Source: Turritopsis dohrnii
Taxonomy: Eukaryota; Cnidaria; Hydrozoa; Anthoathecata; Oceaniidae
DNA: 64,000 nt
NCBI GenBank assembly: GCA_027922465.2
Contig: BQMF02000037.1
Coordinates: 62,001 to 126,000, forward strand
Direction of reading: 5' to 3'
Part shown: piece after piece, positions 60,060 through 64,000 of the stretch
How positions within the stretch are numbered: the stretch's first letter is position 1
Layout of the letters: each line of letters opens with the position of its first letter
Made by a program: the position numbers and the translations under genes
The notes under the pieces: generated by a model
The model's input: only the letters and a program-made list of their open reading frames with translations
Database searches by the model: none
Told to the model about the DNA's origin: nothing

Positions 60060-60274
60060 ATGGCGTCTGTACCTGGCCATATCAGTTCAAGCACACCAAC
60101 CCAACATGGAACGTACAGTTTCAGAGCTAATGATGGAGGTTATGATGTCGATTTTGTTGATCGAGTTAACCCGGACTACGAATGCCCCATTTGCCAATTT
60201 ACTTTTCGTGATCCTGTGCAAACAAGGGACTGCGGACACAGATTTTGCGAAAGTTGTTTAGAGCCAATCCTGAG
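60060..60274 (+). CDS. TRAF-like RING finger protein, first exon only
   Basis: ATG at 60060 opens a 5' exon of 71 codons ending at a probable donor, CTGAG|GTTCAT (60275). Residues 42-66 give C-x2-C, then C-x-H-x2-C-x2-C (CPICQFTFRDPVQTRDCGHRFC), the first part of a RING, and the spacing and the phrase DPVQTRDCGHRFC are typical of TRAF proteins. The remaining zinc ligands (CP-x-C/D), zinc fingers and MATH domain must be in later exons. None was recognised before the window end. TRAFs act as ubiquitin ligases/adaptors under cell-surface receptors. Confidence is high for RING, moderate for TRAF. Confidence 0.78.
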
Positions 60275-60479
60275 GTTCATATTTATTCTCTTCTTTCAAT
60301 TTATTTTTGTTTAACAGTACAGTATAGGAATAATTCACTACTCTAACATCTGATGAAACATCTAAGTAGAAAAAAACACACAGAATGTTCAAGTGAATCA
60401 CTTGACAAAGATTTTTAACAAATCTAAAATATCGTGAACATTCTGTGTGTTTTTTTCGTATTTTATATATTACAACACA

Positions 60480-60876
60480 CTAGCCGCCAAGAAGTAGGTG
60501 AAAAAATGGTTTCTCTTAAAAAGATCACATGGGAGGAGAAAAAAATGCATGTGCTAAAAGAATGAAGTGAATAAAAATATGTTCGATCAGAAGAAGCACA
60601 TAACAATTAAAAGAAGAAATATTAAATTATTAAAACAAAAGCGAAAAAAATTGGTTTCATGACACACTTTTTTCACCAGCTATTAATATATAGATTATAA
60701 TAAAAAAAACGTTATCCCTATTGGTTCACCAGCCATAAAAAGTCACGTTCAATTGAGGTTGCAATGTATTTGTTTCGCACTGAGTTCGCACACAAAAAAA
60801 AGAAATAATTTCGCTCACAACTCAATCTACCATTTTGCGTGACAGACAGACAGACAGAGAATCGGCTATATATAGA
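60480..60876 (-). mobile_element. non-autonomous Helitron, copy 2, after the RING exon
   Basis: On the minus strand it starts TCTATATATAGCCGATTCTC after an A (60877) and ends TTGGCGGCTAG before a T (60479). It shares internal sequence with copy 1, for example agccataaaaagtcacgttc and aatttcgctcacaact. The 397 bp are a shorter version. The terminal hairpin has lost one arm, and a (GACA)n run replaces (AAAC)n near the 5' end. Confidence 0.88.
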
Positions 60877-60886
60877 TGTTTTACTG

Positions 60887-60914
60887 ACTCTCTCTCTCTC
60901 TCTATATATATATA
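60887..60914. repeat. (TC)n(TA)n microsatellite
   Basis: A TC run followed by a TA run between the Helitron and the MITE. Confidence 0.85.
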
Positions 60915-61390
60915 TACCGTCAATCTTCTAAACTTCAGACATCCCTCCAAACTTCGGACATAAAAAAAACATAATCCACAAAATACAAACCACATCAATA
61001 ATAATCCATACTGCACTGTCAATTAAACTAGATGTAAAACTTCACAAAAATCAAACATTTGAATTAGTTGACTGTACGCTTGAGAGCAATGTTGCACGGA
61101 GTAACTGTTATAATGTGAAGTCTCTGATTTAAGGCTCTATCTAAACAATGGATGTAATATCTAAAATCACTTTTTTCTTCATGCTTATTGGGCTTCACAC
61201 TTATTGGGCTTCACACTTATTACGCTTCACGCTTACTTATTGCGTTTCAACATCTCTTATCTGCTTCATCTAATGTTTTAGTATTTTTTGTGACTTGGTT
61301 GAGTATGTACATTTCATTTACCAGGCAGGTCTGTTTTATTAGCGTGTCAGAAGTTTGGAAGGATGTCCGAAGTTTGGAAGATTGACGGTA
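60915..61390. mobile_element. about 476-bp MITE with long TIRs
   Basis: Inverted ends of about 48 bp, TACCGTCAATCTTC...AAACTTC, each containing two copies of an AAACTTCNGACA box. The termini lie in TATATA sequence, consistent with TA target choice (Tc1/mariner-like), though the AT-rich flank prevents proof. Near the right is a 16-bp tandem (ttgggcttcacactta) at about 61188-61225. Confidence 0.82.
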
Positions 61391-61448
61391 TATATTTTAA
61401 TTGCACACATAGATACTCTTTAAAAAATGCTCAATTTATTATTAGTTT

Positions 61449-61830
61449 TCGTGCCCAATTGACAACGAAGGATAACTTAGGTATATTGATTGAATGATTA
61501 TTCACTAATTTGCTCTTGCTAGGGAGAACGGCCACCATTACTAATGTAATTTTGAAAATTCTTCATTGTATGAATTCATTTCTACACCTAATGAAAGAAT
61601 ATGAAATAATATATAATAATATATAATATATAAGTAGTACCAGCAGGACTCATTTTTGTGTTATTCAATGAAATCAAAAAGCATCTCAGTTTCCAGCTCC
61701 CTCTACAATAACAGTGAAATGGAAGTTTAACTGGTATTTCCACATACGGAAACTTGTGTAAGTTAAAGTAACAGATCTGTTGGCTGATTGCACACTGTTG
61801 GCTGATTGCACACCTCTCATGACAAGACCT
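61449..61830 (+). repeat. dispersed repeat R3, copy 3 (plus)
   Basis: Matches copies 1 and 2 through tgctagggagaacggccacc, gaattcattt, aaaaagcatctcagtttccag and aacttgtgtaagtta. A short ATATAATAT expansion is inserted near 61608. It ends in two copies of ctgttggctgattgcacac. Confidence 0.8.
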
Positions 61831-62055
61831 GAATGTTTCCTTAAAAAATGTTTAATACACAAATTAACAAAAATGCCACTGACTTGCCTCCGTACAGTTA
61901 GCCATTCATCTCAGTGCTCACATTTAACTGTTTTATCATATGTAATGGGTACTTTTCAGAAACGAAAATTCGTTTCCACAGATGATGCTATCACAGTAAC
62001 AATATGGTAACGGGGCAATCAATACCATGAAATTTCGAGGCCTGTTGGACTAAAT

Positions 62056-62131
62056 AAAAAAGAAACTTTCTGGCGTCTGTGACTGAGTTAGAGACACACG
62101 ACTTAGTCACAAACTGGAAGGTTTCTTTTTT
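62056..62131. repeat. 76-nt imperfect hairpin
   Basis: Arms AAAAAAGAAACTTTCTGG...TGTGACTGAGT and ACTTAGTCACA...CTGGAAGGTTTCTTTTTT pair with a few bulges, with a loop of about 15 nt. It could be a very short MITE or a small-RNA-like foldback. Confidence 0.6.
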
Positions 62132-63701
62132 TTGTTTATAAATGTTATGATGCATGGGTAAATATGTGTTGTTTATGTTTACAGCACACATTTAGTGTTC
62201 GGACACCAATGTGAAAAATCAATGCAACTATTTCTAACTATTTATAGAAAAGGAAAAAAAAAATTTTCTTATAACAACACCTTTCTTTAAAAACAACCAG
62301 TAAGGTTCTGTATATTTCACTTAAATAAGAAAAACTTCTTAATTTGACTACCAAATTGGTAGTTTACCCTGACTGTACTGTCACACAGAAACAGCTGGCT
62401 TTGCTGAATTAGAGTCAATATTAGGTATTGTATCTAAACATCATTTCAGTTTTTCAGTGGAACATCATCATAAAGTTTCTGTTTATTCTCACTTAACCTT
62501 TTTCATAAAAAATCAAAACAAATGATTTATTTATCTTTTGATTTATTTAATTCCTTTGAAAAAGAAAATTTCTGCACAAGTTCAAAGCTTTTCTTTAAAA
62601 TCCTACTACCATTGGTATGTGATGTAAATGAATATACAATTTTGTTGGTTGTATTTTTTACTACTACTGTGGGTGATTTCTTTCAATTTAATAAAACAAA
62701 TGAACAAAACTTGATTGTTCATCAAAGGTTTAGGTATCATTGTTATTCCAGAAAAAATCATCAAATACTGAGCATATTTCAAGCACTTTTATTAATTACT
62801 AGTGTTTTTGAAGATTCAGTTCAACTTTAATGTCTGTCTCTATAACCAAGCATTGTTTAAAAACATGTTAGGCTTTGAAATTCAAAATCAGTGATTTACA
62901 GCCAACCATAATAACACATGGAAATTCTGGCAGAAAAAGTTTGCAAAAAATTAGTAAAGGATAATTGTTTGAGGAAACTTGCTTCCTTCGTGTATTTCCG
63001 TTCAAACTTCATCGATAGTGACTGCCCAATTGAAGGAAAGGCGTAGGTTTTATTTCGAAACTATTATTTCAATAAGTGTGAAAGATGAAACTAAACAGTA
63101 TACACGAAGGTTTAGTCCACCTCTGTTGTCATTTTTGTTGTATCAATGGAACTCTCAGAGTCATTGTTGATAAATGCCTCTTTATGGCTGGTTCTTCTTC
63201 AATGCCTCTTGAGATGACCATAGTATATTGTTGTGACTACCTACAGGAAAGCCAAACCATCAGTAAATTTAAGAAAGCTCCCATTATATTCACCTTTTTT
63301 ATGAACAGGAAAGTTCAATATAAATGAATGTAGATGTGTTTTTACCATGATTTTTTTCCATTGAAATCCTGACCAGCAGAGGAGGAAGTTTTAGCATGAA
63401 GTAAAGATGCTGATTTAAATGTTTGTGTGATAGCAGACAGTCCTTCACTGTCCATTTATTTTTTTGTTTTGGTATGAAGCAGGACAGCAAGAATATTATA
63501 ATTGAAAATATATGTCTATGTTTTGGAGGCTACAAAGAAATATTAACATATGTACTTTAAGAAAAAAAGTGTCATAAAAATCCCAAAATCACATTGTATA
63601 TGTGAATATTTTTCCGAAAATATGCCAAATGTGTTGCCCAGGAAGAAGTTACACATTTTTTCGTACTGTATTTTGTTTTAAAAAAACACAATAAAAAATT
63701 C

Positions 63702-63763
63702 AAATACCTTATGAGTCTTGACACATGTGATGAAACACATGCGTCAAAACTCATAGTGTATTT
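63702..63763. repeat. 62-nt hairpin
   Basis: Arms AAATAC..ATGAGTCTTGACACATGTG and ACACATGCGTCAAAACTCAT..GTATTT pair with two or three mismatches, with a loop of about 6 nt. Confidence 0.7.
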
Positions 63764-64000
63764 CCCGCTTTATAGACCTTCAGTGGTGGATCTAGAGGGT
63801 ATTCTCAACTTGTGGAGAAGTGCATTACCATTATTTGAGAATTCAATTTATATTATCAATGGGATAACTTGAAAATTTTTATTTTATGGTTAAATTGTTA
63901 ACACTCTCCTACGTAAATTGTGACTTACCTCTAGATCTGCCACTGACCTTTGCTGTTGCTGCTTCCAAAATAAAAAAATTTTAATTAAGGTAAATTAACA

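Larger units (their letters stand above)
61391..64000. other. no gene recognised; repeats only
   Basis: Contains R3 copy 3 (61449-61830) and two short hairpins (62056-62131, 63702-63763). If the TRAF-like gene continues here, its next exons were not recognised. A 102-codon frame at 62522-62830 is hydrophobic and AT-driven, with no recognisable domain. Confidence 0.5.

Noticed and set aside
60275..60314. Read-through of the RING frame to the stop at 60314
   Set aside because: The extension is hydrophobic FIFILFFQFIFV from intron-like sequence, and the RING lacks its last zinc ligands, so a splice at 60275 is preferred.
62522..62830. 102-codon hydrophobic protein gene
   Set aside because: Composition is driven by AT-rich DNA; no domain, splice context or neighbouring exon supports it.

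Overview
The window is from an AT-rich animal genome. Genes are split into many short exons with GT-AG introns, and the rest is packed with non-LTR retrotransposons, foldback elements, Helitrons and a satellite. Three gene families are recognised: SHIP, BAG1 and a TRAF-type RING protein. Together with LINEs carrying a PHD/CCCH ORF1 and tRNA-derived SINE/Helitron content, they suggest an early-branching invertebrate, most likely a cnidarian. That assignment is inference. No bacterial, organellar or CRISPR-type feature was seen.

Layout. (1) 0.3-15.7 kb, minus strand: a complete SH2-domain inositol 5-phosphatase (SHIP) gene. It can be read through 33 coding exons (1115 codons) in the order SH2, PH-like linker, IPPc, C2, proline-rich, SAM. 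Its introns hold a Helitron, a 987-bp inverted-repeat element, a 29-bp minisatellite and foldbacks. (2) 15.7-22.2 kb: no gene seen, but two families of terminal-inverted-repeat (TIR) DNA elements, one rich in GTGCGAT/ATCGCAC boxes and one in GTCGGACA boxes. (3) 22.3-27.5 kb: a GC-richer Ty3/gypsy retroelement without visible LTRs, split by an 829-bp DNA element and cut off in pol. (4) 27.5-38.5 kb: LINE fragments, a tRNA-derived SINE, and a satellite array with a 5-unit, 843-bp higher-order period. (5) 38.8-43.7 kb: a decayed LINE hit by three separate DNA elements; one carries a 44-G run. (6) 43.9-52.3 kb: an inverted pair of a dispersed repeat, a nearly full-length PHD/CCCH LINE on the minus strand, and another LINE fragment. 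(7) 54.3-58.7 kb, plus strand: BAG1 (ubiquitin-like plus BAG domain) with a pogo/Tigger relic in an intron. (8) 59.2-64 kb, plus strand: the first RING exon of a TRAF-like gene, whose downstream sequence holds a second Helitron and an adjacent MITE; no further exon was found.

How the genes relate. SHIP removes the 5-phosphate from PI(3,4,5)P3 at the membrane. BAG1 is an Hsp70 nucleotide-exchange co-chaperone. TRAF RING proteins are ubiquitin ligases or adaptors downstream of receptors. They are neighbours only; nothing in the sequence shows coordinated expression. Exon boundaries were assigned by reading splice signals and frame continuity by eye, with no transcript evidence.
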